Below are positions 40,584 through 49,821 of a stretch of 64,000 bases of DNA, piece by piece. A program made the position numbers and the translations under genes. Every line of letters begins with the position of its first letter. The first letter of the stretch is position 1. The DNA comes from Phycisphaerales bacterium Planc_01 (lineage in GTDB: Bacteria; Planctomycetota; Phycisphaerae; Sedimentisphaerales; Anaerobacaceae): assembly GCA_001603075.1 (NCBI GenBank), contig LVBB01000069.1, positions 62,001-126,000 of the forward strand, given 5' to 3'. The notes under the pieces were generated by a model. It was not told where the DNA came from. It made no database searches and saw only the letters and a list, made by a program, of their open reading frames with translations.

Positions 40584-41864
40584 TCATATGGACCAGGGAC
40601 TTCGCATCGCCCGCTGCAGCATGGAATCGGCCTGCCTGTCATTGACGAACCGCTCGGCGGCCGGGTCCCATCGCAGGGGCCGTTCGAGCCAGTAGGCGAT
40701 ATTGCCCAGATGACAGACGCTGATCGAGCGATAGCCCACATCGGCGTCGCAGGCCGGACGGTTCCGCGTATGCACGCATTCGAGGAAGTTGTCCGGATGG
40801 TTCTTGCTCTCGTAGAGGTGTACATCGTTGGCGCCGAGCGTCTGCCTGCGCAGCGAGTCCGGCTCGGCAATCAACTGCTCGCGCGTGACCTCGATCATCC
40901 CGTCGGTCCCCTCGAACCGCACGCCGGGCGTCGGCTGGCTGATGCCCTCCCGCGTCATCACCGTCCCGTTGGCATAGCGATACGTCAGCACTTTGAACTC
41001 CTTGCCGTCGGCCGGGATGATCTCGACCGGGCCGGACTCATCCATTCCCATCGCCCACTGGGCGATGTCGAACATGTGCTGGCCCCAGTTGGTCATCTCG
41101 CCGCCGGAGAAATCCTTCCAACGCATCCAGCCGAGGATGTCGGGGTGGAACGGATGCCACGGCGCCGGGCCCAGCCAGCGGTCGTAGTCCAGCCAGTCCG
41201 GCGGCGAACCCTGCGCGGGCAGGTGACAATCTTCAGGCGGACCGCCCACGTTGACCTTGATGTGCTTGACGTGGCCGATGTATCCACTGCGGACCAGCTC
41301 GCAGGCGAAGCGAAACTCATACCAGCTTCGCTGCTGCGTTCCGCTCTGGAAGATGCGTCCGTAGCGCTTCATCGTGCGTGCCAACTCGCGGGCCTCATAA
41401 ACCGTCAGCGAGATGGGCTTTTCGCAGTAAATGTCCTTGCCCGCCTTCGCGGCGGCGATGGAGATCGGCGTGTGCCAGCGGTCGCCGGCGGCACAGAGGA
41501 TGATGTCGATGTCGTCGCGGGCCAGCAGGGCCTCGAACTCGTGGTACGCGACACAGTCTGTGTTGCCGTAGTATTGATCGATGACGCCCTTGGCGTTGTT
41601 GAGATTGTTGCGATTGACGTCGCAGGCCGCGACGACCTGCACGCCGGGCTTGCTGAGGAACCCGCCGCCCTGGACCCAGATGCCGCCGCCGACGTGACGC
41701 ATGCCCTGCCCGCCGCAGCCGATGGCCCCCATCACCAGCCGCTCGCTGGCCGGCAGCTTGCCGCCCGCCCCCAGGGCCGACGACGGAATGACATAGGGAA
41801 CCGCGACGGCCGATGCGGTCGCTCGCAGAAATGCCCTTCGCGCCATACTCATTGGATATGCCAT
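40584..41864 (-). CDS. Tat-exported Gfo/Idh/MocA-family oxidoreductase
   Basis: The 426-residue protein begins MAYPMSMARRAFLRATASAV, a twin-arginine signal. The dinucleotide loop is IGCGGQGMRHVGGG, and the family motif CEKPISLT (Glu-Lys-Pro) lies near residue 140. The C-terminal sandwich domain includes MRWKDFSGGEMTNWGQHMFD. GGGAGG lies just before the ATG at 41864; the long frame extension upstream is a shadow. Such exported dehydrogenases or hydrolases act on sugars in planctomycetes. It is first in the operon with the FG-GAP and GH4 genes. Confidence 0.9.
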   Translation of the reverse strand: MAYPMSMARRAFLRATASAVAVPYVIPSSALGAGGKLPASERLVMGAIGCGGQGMRHVGGGIWVQGGGFLSKPGVQVVAACDVNRNNLNNAKGVIDQYYGNTDCVAYHEFEALLARDDIDIILCAAGDRWHTPISIAAAKAGKDIYCEKPISLTVYEARELARTMKRYGRIFQSGTQQRSWYEFRFACELVRSGYIGHVKHIKVNVGGPPEDCHLPAQGSPPDWLDYDRWLGPAPWHPFHPDILGWMRWKDFSGGEMTNWGQHMFDIAQWAMGMDESGPVEIIPADGKEFKVLTYRYANGTVMTREGISQPTPGVRFEGTDGMIEVTREQLIAEPDSLRRQTLGANDVHLYESKNHPDNFLECVHTRNRPACDADVGYRSISVCHLGNIAYWLERPLRWDPAAERFVNDRQADSMLQRAMRSPWSI

Positions 41865-42073
41865 GCAACCTCCCATCCATCTCATACCGTGGTTCACAGG
41901 CAGTTTCCGCCATCTTACCGGCGACCGTTGCACCACGCAATCCCCAGTCCCGCCCTTCTCCTGCCGCGTTTCAGAGTCGCCGGGACGCAATTCACGTTTG
42001 CCGATATGCGTCAAAGGCCAAGGTTTCCCAAGGGCCGTCGTGGAAAGCCTGCCGAAGGAACGCGAAGAACCGC

Positions 42074-42101
42074 TTGAGTCATGGGCGGCATGGTGTATAA
42101 T
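42074..42101 (+). promoter_or_regulatory. Candidate thiC promoter
   Basis: TTGAGT (42074..42079) is followed after 16 bases by a perfect TATAAT (42096..42101). Transcription would start near 42108, right at the 5' edge of the TPP riboswitch. Confidence 0.65.
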
Positions 42102-42109
42102 GGCCTCGG

Positions 42110-42221
42110 TCGCTAGGGGTGACCGGTCCGGGGCCGGTCTGAGAGAAAACCCTCCGAACCTGATCAGGACAATCGCCCGACCGAGATGAACCGGGCGAAT
42201 ATGCCTGCGTAGGAAAGCGAT
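42110..42221 (+). ncRNA. TPP riboswitch (THI element)
   Basis: The segment holds the conserved thiamin pyrophosphate aptamer blocks in order: GGGGTG, CTGAGAG, ACCCTCCGAACCTGATC and TGCCTGCGTAGGAAA. Closing stem P1 is TCGCT (42110..42114) with AGCGA (42216..42220). It lies between a promoter and a terminator in front of thiC, so TPP should reduce thiC expression. Confidence 0.95.
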
Positions 42222-42250
42222 AGACAAAGGGCTATCACGAATGGGCGACG

Positions 42251-42278
42251 AATCGCTTCCTGCGGGAGCGATTTTTTT
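42251..42278 (+). terminator. Riboswitch expression-platform terminator of thiC
   Basis: AATCGCT (42251..42257) and AGCGATT (42267..42273) form a seven-base-pair stem followed by five further T residues. The 5' arm region (42252..42261) can instead pair with 42211..42221 at the end of the riboswitch, with a one-base bulge, forming an antiterminator. Confidence 0.9.
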
Positions 42279-42300
42279 GTTGGCACAAGGAGTACAGAAC

Positions 42301-43632
42301 ATGGCAACGCAATTGCAGCAGGCCCGAGCGGGCATCGTCACAGAGGCGATGAAGCACATCGCCGAGGCCGAAGGCGTCAGTGCCGAGACGATCCGCAGCG
42401 AAACCGCCGCCGGGCGACTGGTCATACCGGCCAATACTCTGCACCTGAAGACGAATCTCAAGCCGATGGGCATCGGACGCGTCCTGACCACCAAGGTCAA
42501 CGCCAACATCGGCACCAGCAGCGCGCGATCCAGCGTCCAGGAAGAAATCGAGAAGATGAACGCGGCCCTGGCTGTCGGCGCCGACACGATCATGGACCTG
42601 AGCACCGGCGGCGACCTGGACGAGGTCCGCCGGGAACTGCTGGCGCATTGTCCGGTCGCGTTCGGCACCGTGCCGATCTACCAGGTGATCCAGGGCCGGG
42701 AGGTCGAAGAGATCGACAACGACATTCTCCTCAAGACGATTGAAAAGCAGGCCCGTCAAGGCGTCGACTTCTTCACGATCCACGCCGGGTTGCTCCGCGA
42801 GCACCTGCCCCTGCTCAAGGAACGCGTAGCGGGGATTGTCAGCCGGGGCGGCGCCCTGCTGGCCAAGTGGATGATCCATCACGACAGGCAGAACCCGCTT
42901 TACGAGCTGTTCGACGAGTTGTGTGACATCATGGTCGCGTACGACGTCTGCTTTTCGCTCGGCGACGGGCTGCGTCCCGGAGCCATCGCCGACGCCACCG
43001 ACCAGGCTCAGATCGCCGAACTGAAGACCCTCGGCGAATTGACACAGCGGGCACAGGAGAAGGGCTGTCAGGTCATGGTCGAGGGCCCCGGACACGTTCC
43101 CTTCGACCAGATCCAGTACAACATGGAGATCCAGCAGAAGATCTGCCACGGCGCGCCGTTCTACGTTCTCGGTCCGCTGGTGACCGACGTCGCACCGGGA
43201 TACGACCATATCACCAGCGCCATTGGCGGCTGCGCCGCGGCGTTCTACGGGGCATCGTACCTGTGCTATGTGACGCCTCGCGAGCATCTGGGCCTGCCGA
43301 ATGCCGACGACGTTCGCGCCGGGGTCGTGGCAAGCAAGATCGCCGCCCACGGCGCCGATGTGGCGCGGGGGCTTCCGGGTGCGGCCGACCGGGACCGCCG
43401 ACTGAGCACGGCCCGGGCGAATCTGAACTGGGAGACGCACTTGGGTGAGTCGCTCGACCCGCCGACGGCCGCGCGCATGCACCGGGAGGCATGCGGACAG
43501 ATCGAAGGCGCCCGGCCCGATGCCGCGGATTACTGCTCGATGTGCGGGCAACACTGGTGCAGCGTGCGAATCAATCGCCAGGTGCGTGAGGCCATCCGAC
43601 GCCAGCCTTGCGATTCCGAGCCGCGCCCCTGA
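42301..43632 (+). CDS. thiC: ThiC, phosphomethylpyrimidine synthase
   Basis: The 443-residue radical-SAM enzyme converts aminoimidazole ribotide to HMP phosphate, the pyrimidine half of thiamin. Family segments include NANIGTSSARSSVQEEI, then ADTIMDLSTGGDL, VEGPGHVPFDQI and LGPLVTDVAPGYDHITSAIG. The C-terminal CX2CX4C cluster site is Cys412, Cys415 and Cys420 in CSMCGQHWC. AAGGAG (42287..42292) sets the ATG at 42301; an in-frame ATG at 42241 lies inside the riboswitch platform and is rejected. It ends six bases from the convergent lptG stop. Confidence 0.97.
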   Translation: MATQLQQARAGIVTEAMKHIAEAEGVSAETIRSETAAGRLVIPANTLHLKTNLKPMGIGRVLTTKVNANIGTSSARSSVQEEIEKMNAALAVGADTIMDLSTGGDLDEVRRELLAHCPVAFGTVPIYQVIQGREVEEIDNDILLKTIEKQARQGVDFFTIHAGLLREHLPLLKERVAGIVSRGGALLAKWMIHHDRQNPLYELFDELCDIMVAYDVCFSLGDGLRPGAIADATDQAQIAELKTLGELTQRAQEKGCQVMVEGPGHVPFDQIQYNMEIQQKICHGAPFYVLGPLVTDVAPGYDHITSAIGGCAAAFYGASYLCYVTPREHLGLPNADDVRAGVVASKIAAHGADVARGLPGAADRDRRLSTARANLNWETHLGESLDPPTAARMHREACGQIEGARPDAADYCSMCGQHWCSVRINRQVREAIRRQPCDSEPRP

Positions 43633-43638
43633 CGGGTA

Positions 43639-44748
43639 TCAGGTCCGCATCGAATCCAATTCGATGAAAGCGATCGGCAGGAAGATGAACAGGGGCACCC
43701 AGGGCCAGAATTCCGGCATGATCCGGGCGAACACAACCTCGGTCGCCAGCATCTTGCAGGCGAACGTCGTGATGAAACACGCGACCGTCAGGCCGAAGCT
43801 CACCACGATTGCCGATTTCATGGTCCGGGGGTCGCGGCAGATCAACACGGGCAGACTGACCATCAGCATGGTCAGGTTGATCAGCGGATCGGTGATCCGA
43901 AAGTGCTTCTGGCTTGTCAACTGCGCCACGTCCTTGATTTTGGTCTTCTGCGCCGCCAGCGCCGTCAATTGGCGCGAACTGAGCAGCGTGTCGTAGCCGG
44001 CCATCTGCCGGACGGCGATGTCCTTCGGCAGCAGGTCCGGGGCCTTGTACGAAGCAATCGGCCGAGCCTGCGTCGTCTCCGGCGCTTCGGTCGCGACGTA
44101 GAGCCCATTGACCAGGTCCCAGCTCTCGGTCCGCTCGTTGTAGATCGCCGCATCGGCCGAGATGCGTCCGGTCACTCTCCAGACCCCCGGCTGGTTCGGA
44201 TCGCGCTCTCGCGTAAGAATCGTCGGAACATCCAGCGTCAGCGTCTCGACGTAATAGCGACGCGAGCAGATCAACGATCCCTTCGCATCGGTGAGAAACC
44301 AGACCGGGAACGATTCCTGGCCGGGCAGATCGTCCTCGTTGCGCACCAACTTGTCGCTGATGCGGGGGATGAGCAGCTCCTGGTCGGCGACGGCCAGGCC
44401 CGTGAAAAAGATGGACAACACCAGGATCGGACCGACGATGCGCTTGGCGCTGACACCCGAGGCGATCATGGCAACCAGTTCGTTGGACCGCACCATTCGA
44501 CCCAGCGAAAACGCGGCGGCAACGACCGTAATCACGCCCGCAATGTCGCGGAAGTACAGCGTGGTCTGCATGGCATAATACGCGACAATGTGACGGGTCA
44601 GTGCCCATGCGCCCAGTGATGTGTGCTTGGTGAACTCGTCGAGATTGACGAACAGCTCGATGATGATCCGCAATCCGATGAGAACGCAGAAGGCGATGAT
44701 GTAGCCGATCATGAAGTTCTTCGCAACGTAGCGATCCAGTATCTTCAT
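43639..44748 (-). CDS. lptG: LptG-like permease of the LPS export ABC transporter (YjgQ family)
   Basis: The 369-residue protein has the LptF/LptG layout: two helices at each side of the N-terminal half (MKILDRYVAKNFMIGYIIAF, then FSLGRMVRSNELVAMIASGV), a large periplasmic beta domain (about residues 130-270) and three C-terminal helices (LMVSLPVLICRD, SAIVVSFGLTVACFITTF). LptFG with the LptB ATPase extract LPS from the inner membrane. It is the last gene of the long reverse run, 47 bases after the second permease gene. The choice of G over F is tentative. Confidence 0.85.
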   Translation of the reverse strand: MKILDRYVAKNFMIGYIIAFCVLIGLRIIIELFVNLDEFTKHTSLGAWALTRHIVAYYAMQTTLYFRDIAGVITVVAAAFSLGRMVRSNELVAMIASGVSAKRIVGPILVLSIFFTGLAVADQELLIPRISDKLVRNEDDLPGQESFPVWFLTDAKGSLICSRRYYVETLTLDVPTILTRERDPNQPGVWRVTGRISADAAIYNERTESWDLVNGLYVATEAPETTQARPIASYKAPDLLPKDIAVRQMAGYDTLLSSRQLTALAAQKTKIKDVAQLTSQKHFRITDPLINLTMLMVSLPVLICRDPRTMKSAIVVSFGLTVACFITTFACKMLATEVVFARIMPEFWPWVPLFIFLPIAFIELDSMRT

Positions 44749-44795
44749 CGTTTCGTGCCTCAGCCCTTCTGTCGCGTCGCGCCGTCAGGTGCGTC

Positions 44796-46394
44796 TCAGG
44801 TCCGTGCCAGTCGGCGGTAGATGAAGGCCGCCAGAATCGTCAATGCGGCCAGTCCCGACCACATGACCGCCCTGCCTGAGACCCCTTCACTCATGGCGTT
44901 CTTCATGATGTTCTTGCCGCTGAGGATGGTGACCACCAGTACCGCGGCCGGCACGCAACTGGCGCCGAAGGCGCTCAGGATGTGCCCGCCACGATTGATA
45001 ATGCCCATCCCGATGCCGATCAGGATCATCGGAACACAGCCGATGCCGAACACCAGCCGGGTGTTCATCTCGGCCTCGATATCCACGAGCGTCCGGCGAA
45101 TCTCGCGGGCGAGCTGTTTCTGCAGCGACGCCAGCATCGACGTGGGCGGCCCTCTCAGGACCGCCGCCGCGCCCTCGCATGTCACAGTATCGAGCACACC
45201 GGCGCTGTGGAGATCCCGTTGCAGCGATTCGGGCATCTTCAGTCCGTGAACATGATAGCGTACAAGAAGCTGGCCCGTCTCTTCGACGCGCAGATTGAAC
45301 AGATCCAGGCTCAGGCCCGGCCCTGTCGTATCTTCGTCCACATGGACGGTTGCATTCTCACACCGCAGGCTCTGAAGGTGCCTGCCGGAGACCACATCAT
45401 ACTCCTCGACTCGAATCGGTCCGAGCAACTTGATCGCCCGTTCATCGTCCAGAGCGCAGCCGGCGGCAGTCAGGCGGACGGACCGGCTGGTGCCGGGAAG
45501 TGCGTAGCCGGCACCATCGGGAGAACGCAGCTTCTCACTGAGATCTCGCGCAAGGGCCTCTGTCGCCAACTGGGAATACGCCGCTACCGCCATCCTGGCA
45601 ATCGGGTCGAAGAACAGCAGGTTCGCGCGAATCTGCTTGATTTCGTTAACCTTCTTGAACTTGATGTCGTCGCCCAGCAGGGAGCCGAAGTGGTACTGAA
45701 ACGACGCCTGCCCGAGGGTGAGCCACAGGTCTTCCGCCTGGTGGCCCATCTGGCGCGCCCCGAAGACGTCCAGCCTCACCTCATTAAACTTCTCGTGCGG
45801 ATCGAACTGGATTCTTGCCGCATCGGCAGTGCGGATCTTTGCGATCACACCCTGGTCATACTGCATGACCACGATCCCCAGAAGCATGTCCCGCTTGAGA
45901 TCGACGTGGTCTGCGTAGATCAGGAACCGCCCGTCCGGAGGCATCTTGTAGAACCCCCGTCTCTGAATGTTGCGGAACAGAATCTGCTTGGCGTCGGCCT
46001 TGAGCGACTTCTCGGCCAAGTGAACAAAGTGGGGCATGACGTGGAAACTGAGGATCAGATTGGCGATGGCCACGAGAATCGCCAGGGCCAGGCCCGGATA
46101 GACCATGGTATAGAGACTGACGCCGCTGGCCCGGCATGCGTCCAGTTCATTGTCACAGGCGAAGCGTCCGTACGTCAGCGCCGAGGCAAACAGCGCCGCC
46201 ATCGGCAATACGAAGGTCAACGTGATCGGCATGAGATACAGCAGGATGTGGATGACCTGGCGGGGCCCCAGGCCGTACTCCTGAACCGGGGCCAGCACGC
46301 CGCCGAGGCTCAGGATCAACGTCAGCCCGATGGTCGCCAGGAGAAAGACCCGGAAAAGCTCGCGAAATACATATCGTTGCAGCGTAAAAACCAT
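44796..46394 (-). CDS. lptF: LptF-like permease of the LPS export ABC transporter, long form
   Basis: The 532-residue protein starts MVFTLQRYVFRELFRVFLLA and has the paired N-terminal helices with an LptF-type YGRFACDNELDACRASGVSL coupling segment. It ends with GIGCVPMILIGIGMGIINRG and two more helices. It is about 160 residues longer than the E. coli protein. The extra length lies in the periplasmic part (about residues 130-420), which contains segments such as GRHLQSLRCENATVHVDEDT. It pairs with the neighbouring LptG-like gene. The first 31 codons of the open frame upstream of this ATG look non-coding. Confidence 0.85.
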   Translation of the reverse strand: MVFTLQRYVFRELFRVFLLATIGLTLILSLGGVLAPVQEYGLGPRQVIHILLYLMPITLTFVLPMAALFASALTYGRFACDNELDACRASGVSLYTMVYPGLALAILVAIANLILSFHVMPHFVHLAEKSLKADAKQILFRNIQRRGFYKMPPDGRFLIYADHVDLKRDMLLGIVVMQYDQGVIAKIRTADAARIQFDPHEKFNEVRLDVFGARQMGHQAEDLWLTLGQASFQYHFGSLLGDDIKFKKVNEIKQIRANLLFFDPIARMAVAAYSQLATEALARDLSEKLRSPDGAGYALPGTSRSVRLTAAGCALDDERAIKLLGPIRVEEYDVVSGRHLQSLRCENATVHVDEDTTGPGLSLDLFNLRVEETGQLLVRYHVHGLKMPESLQRDLHSAGVLDTVTCEGAAAVLRGPPTSMLASLQKQLAREIRRTLVDIEAEMNTRLVFGIGCVPMILIGIGMGIINRGGHILSAFGASCVPAAVLVVTILSGKNIMKNAMSEGVSGRAVMWSGLAALTILAAFIYRRLART

Positions 46395-46535
46395 CGTCAG
46401 GACCGCTGATCCATCACTCCGTTCATGGTTATGACTCGGCCATACGATAGCACCGCGGCCTCCCGACAACAACCCCGTTGACGGCATGGCGGCGGCCGCG
46501 CCGACCCGTGGCGATCGCCCGACTTACGAACACCC

Positions 46536-48011
46536 TCACCTCGTTGGATTGGACTCGATCGGAGTCACCGCCAACGGATCGATATCCTGGATTCTCTCGG
46601 CATAGATCTCGTGGGGATACTTCTCCAGGAGTGAGACGCCGTAACGCTCGATATGATCCTTCGACCGCTGCGCCATCATCGCCGACTGGACCTGATTCTT
46701 GACCGAATCGGAGTACGGCCGCGGCTCGGCCGGCGTCTTCTCAAGCACCTGCACCACGCGCCATTGGATTCCGTTCTCGTAGAATCCTCTGACGGGCCCC
46801 ACGATGTCGCCAGGCTCGCCTTTCCAGAGGTCCTCCCAGAACACGCCCTCGCTCGACGCATAGGCGTTCCGCGCCGGCTCGTCGGCCTTCAGGGAGTACG
46901 ACGCCTTGACCGTCTCGAACGCCGCCCCATCGCCGAGCGCCTTTCTCACCTGCGCCGCGATTTCGAGGTCGCGACACCAGATCTGGTCGATCTTGAGCAC
47001 GGCCTCCCTGGCGAACATCTCGGGGTTCTGTTCGAAGTACGCCTGGATCTGCTCATCACTGGGCTGTGGAACCTCCTGATATTTCTCCGTTCGGATCTTT
47101 CCCAGCACGGCCATGTCCTCGCGGGCCCGAATGTCGCGCACCAGTTCCTCCTTTGTGTCGTATCCCCGCGCGACAGCCTCGGCCGCCAGGATGACCGGCT
47201 CGATGCCCCGATCCAGCAGCCTTTCGACCCCGGCTGCCGTGCTCAGGTCCTTGGGTCGCCCCGGCGGCGCAATCTCGTTCAACGCCTTGAACCAGTCATA
47301 GAGCGTGAATTGCCCGCCTGTATAGGTCGCCAGGACCATCTCCCGCTCGTCGCGGCCCAACTCCGTCCTGATCTGCTGGTTGGTGATCCAGAAGACGGTT
47401 CTCCCTCGCGGCTCGACCGGCTGCGTCAGCAGACGCTGATGGACCTGGGCGGCCCGCGCGAAATTCCGCTCCACCTTCTTGAGATCGAATTTCGTCTGCA
47501 ATTCGGCATAGAGCGATTGCAGGACGGGCCGGGCTTTGCTCTGAAGCACCTGGAGACGGGCCTGTTCCGAACTCATGTTGGGATCGGCCTCGATCTTCTG
47601 GTCGATCTCCGCCTGACTGACGGGAACGTTCTCCTGGACATAGTCGTTTAGAAACGCCTGAATGAGCCTGCGCTGCCTGTATCGATCGATGGCCGTGGCA
47701 ACCGACTCGTCTTCGACGTACCCAAGCGCGCGGCCCTCAAGGATCATCGCCTTCTCGACCAGCATCTCGCGCAGCACGGATTCGGCGGTGACCGGCTCGG
47801 GCGGGCGATTGTAGCTGTCGCGCTGTGGCCGAATGCTCTGCGCCAGTCGCTGAATCAACTCGTCCTTTGCGATCACGTACTCGGCGATCGTGGCGACGGT
47901 CTCGATGGACGGATCGCCCGGTTTGACCTCCGACGGACGGCACCCCGTTGCAGCGATCGCCGCACCGGCGAGAACCACCATGAACCAGAACGATACATGC
48001 TGCACCTTCAT
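46536..48011 (-). CDS. Lipoprotein peptidyl-prolyl isomerase, SurA/PrsA-like
   Basis: The 491-residue product has a lipoprotein signal (MKVQHVSFWFMVVLAGAAIA then ATGC) with Cys24 as the lipidation site. The N-terminal part has SurA-like helices (VLREMLVEKAMILEGRALGY). The C-terminal half resembles a parvulin-type domain: ILKIDQIWCRDLEIAAQVRK-like strand-helix, AAFETVKASYSLKADEPARN, FWEDLWKGEPGDIVGPV and a WRVVQVLEKTPAE strand. Such proteins fold outer-membrane or secreted proteins in the periplasm. The ATG at 48011 places the signal correctly. The parvulin core is divergent, so activity is unproven. Confidence 0.75.
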   Translation of the reverse strand: MKVQHVSFWFMVVLAGAAIAATGCRPSEVKPGDPSIETVATIAEYVIAKDELIQRLAQSIRPQRDSYNRPPEPVTAESVLREMLVEKAMILEGRALGYVEDESVATAIDRYRQRRLIQAFLNDYVQENVPVSQAEIDQKIEADPNMSSEQARLQVLQSKARPVLQSLYAELQTKFDLKKVERNFARAAQVHQRLLTQPVEPRGRTVFWITNQQIRTELGRDEREMVLATYTGGQFTLYDWFKALNEIAPPGRPKDLSTAAGVERLLDRGIEPVILAAEAVARGYDTKEELVRDIRAREDMAVLGKIRTEKYQEVPQPSDEQIQAYFEQNPEMFAREAVLKIDQIWCRDLEIAAQVRKALGDGAAFETVKASYSLKADEPARNAYASSEGVFWEDLWKGEPGDIVGPVRGFYENGIQWRVVQVLEKTPAEPRPYSDSVKNQVQSAMMAQRSKDHIERYGVSLLEKYPHEIYAERIQDIDPLAVTPIESNPTR

Positions 48012-48111
48012 AGCCACGTCCCCAACAGCTTGTACCCACACGTCCGGCGTCCCGGCGCGGTCGTCTTCCGTCGATCCCGAGTCGCCGTGGCGGCCCCTGT
48101 CACCGGGCCCC

Positions 48112-48990
48112 TCAGTGAATGACTTTGTTCAACGGATACGTGATGATGCCCGAGGCACCCGCCCGCTTCAACGCAGGGACCAGGGCCCTCTCCACCTTGT
48201 CGTCGACGATCACCTCGATCGCCACGTAGTTTGAGTCGGCCAGGCTGGAGACCGTCGGACTCTTTTCCGCCGGCAGCACTTTGAGCACGGCGTCGAGGTC
48301 CGCCTTGCGAACGTTCATCTTCAGTCCCACCTTGCTGCGGGCCTCGATGGCCGCCCGAAGCAAAATGGAGAGGTTCTCGATCTTTTCTCGCTTAAAATCA
48401 TCCTGCCAGGCCTGCCGATTGGCGATCAGCCGCGTCGTCGAGACGATGATCGTGTCGAGGATGCGCAGATTGTTGGCCCGCAGGGAGGTTCCCGTCTCCG
48501 TCAGTTCGACGATGGCATCGACCAGCCGCGCCTTGACCTCGGTGGCGCCCCAACTGAATTCGACTCTGACATCGATCTTCCGGTCGGCGAAATACCGCTG
48601 TGTCACGCCGATCAGTTCGGTGGCAACGATGCCGCCCCGGAGATCCTCGGGGCAGGCCACCTTGGATTCGTTCGGGACCGCCAGAACCCAGCGTGCCGGA
48701 TTGCTCGTCGCCTTGCTGTACGGCAGCTCGCAGACCTCGACGACGTCACAGTCATTCTCCGTAATCCAGTCGAAACCGGTGATGCCCGCGTCGAGCACCC
48801 CGTCCCCTACGTAGCGGCCCATCTCCTGGGCGCGCAGACAAATGGGTTGGATCTCCTCGTCGTCGATCGCGGGCTGATAGCTTCGCCTCGAATCGGAGAT
48901 GCTGAACCCGGCCTTGGCGAACAGGTCCACGGTGGCCTTCTGAAGACTCCCGGCGGGAATCCCCAACTTCAAGACTCTCTCTGCACTCAT
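48112..48990 (-). CDS. hisG: HisG, ATP phosphoribosyltransferase, long form
   Basis: The 292-residue enzyme catalyses the first step of histidine synthesis. It starts MSAERVLKLGIPAGSLQKAT, and its PRPP/ATP segments include GVLDAGITGFDWI and the DAIVELTETGTSLRANNL loop. A C-terminal ACT-like regulatory domain (about residues 215-292) ends SGIITYPLNKVIH, so this is the long form that is feedback-regulated by histidine and independent of HisZ. GGATGG precedes the ATG at 48990. It sits in an unrelated operon, whereas hisH and hisF are near 61-63 kb. Confidence 0.95.
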   Translation of the reverse strand: MSAERVLKLGIPAGSLQKATVDLFAKAGFSISDSRRSYQPAIDDEEIQPICLRAQEMGRYVGDGVLDAGITGFDWITENDCDVVEVCELPYSKATSNPARWVLAVPNESKVACPEDLRGGIVATELIGVTQRYFADRKIDVRVEFSWGATEVKARLVDAIVELTETGTSLRANNLRILDTIIVSTTRLIANRQAWQDDFKREKIENLSILLRAAIEARSKVGLKMNVRKADLDAVLKVLPAEKSPTVSSLADSNYVAIEVIVDDKVERALVPALKRAGASGIITYPLNKVIH

Positions 48991-49052
48991 TCGTTCCATC
49001 CGCAAAAGATGCGCGATCGGCACACCGAACCGGCGTGCTCCGACGGCGCTCG

Positions 49053-49733
49053 TCATTTCTTGGCTTTGGCAACCTTCTTGGTCTTCGCGCTCTTGCGCGT
49101 CGCAGTCTTCTTCCGGGTCTTGGCCACTTTGGGCGACTCGCTCTCACGGCGAAGCAGCGCGTAGAACTCGTAGGCGTTCTTGGCCGCCACCTGACGCGTC
49201 AGAAAGCCCTCGATGTCCTGCTCGTCGGCCTCCGGATCTACGGCATCATGCTGTTTCAGATAGTCGGCCATCTGCCCGGTCAGCGGGATGGCATGGCCCT
49301 GCAACGACGTCAGCATGCAATAGCCGACAACATAGGGGTCCATGCCTTCGAGGCTTTCCAGCGCCTGCTTGGCCGGACGCTTGCCGAGCTTTTTGAGATT
49401 TTGAAGACTGAGCGTATGATACTCGTCGAAGATCGCCCGCAATGCCGTCGTCAGCGCAAACGCTGTGGCCCGGTTGGCGGCCGTGTCCTCGTGCAAGACC
49501 TCCACGATCTCCTCGACCCGCGAAACCCGAAGGTCGTTCCAGTCCACGAAGGTGTCCCGAAACCCCTTCATCGCCCGCTGTGTGGCCATCTCGCTGATGC
49601 GTTCGCTGACGATCCCGTAGATCAATGCTTCGATCGGATCATCGTAGCTGGTCTTCTCCACCTTCGGATGGGCGCGTTTGAGCCCGCGATACAATCTCTG
49701 CAATCGTTGTGCGTATTCTTTGCTATTCTTCAT
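49053..49733 (-). CDS. Degenerate HhH-GPD (endonuclease III-like) protein with lysine-rich tail
   Basis: The 226-residue product aligns with the endonuclease III fold: DDPIEALIYGIVSERISEMA at the N terminus and a helix-hairpin-helix LEGMDPYVVGYCMLTSLQG. In active enzymes the hairpin has a catalytic Lys and the next loop a catalytic Asp (GVGRKTA and VDTH). Here these positions read GMDPYVV and LTGQ. The four-Cys iron-sulphur loop is absent. The last 25 residues are KVAKTRKKTATRKSAKTKK followed by VAKAKK, a histone H1-like basic tail. It is probably a DNA-binding, non-catalytic protein. GGAAGG precedes the ATG. Confidence 0.7.
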   Translation of the reverse strand: MKNSKEYAQRLQRLYRGLKRAHPKVEKTSYDDPIEALIYGIVSERISEMATQRAMKGFRDTFVDWNDLRVSRVEEIVEVLHEDTAANRATAFALTTALRAIFDEYHTLSLQNLKKLGKRPAKQALESLEGMDPYVVGYCMLTSLQGHAIPLTGQMADYLKQHDAVDPEADEQDIEGFLTRQVAAKNAYEFYALLRRESESPKVAKTRKKTATRKSAKTKKVAKAKK

Positions 49734-49821
49734 GGCCCTTCCAAATGACACTGCGACCGCTCGGCCGCCCTATAAAACGCCGCGTGCAAAAGCACGAATG
49801 CGAAGCCCACGACAGCGGCCT

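Noticed and set aside
42241-42300. Upstream in-frame ATG for thiC at 42241
   Set aside because: It lies just before the terminator stem within the riboswitch platform, and the strong AAGGAG site points to 42301.
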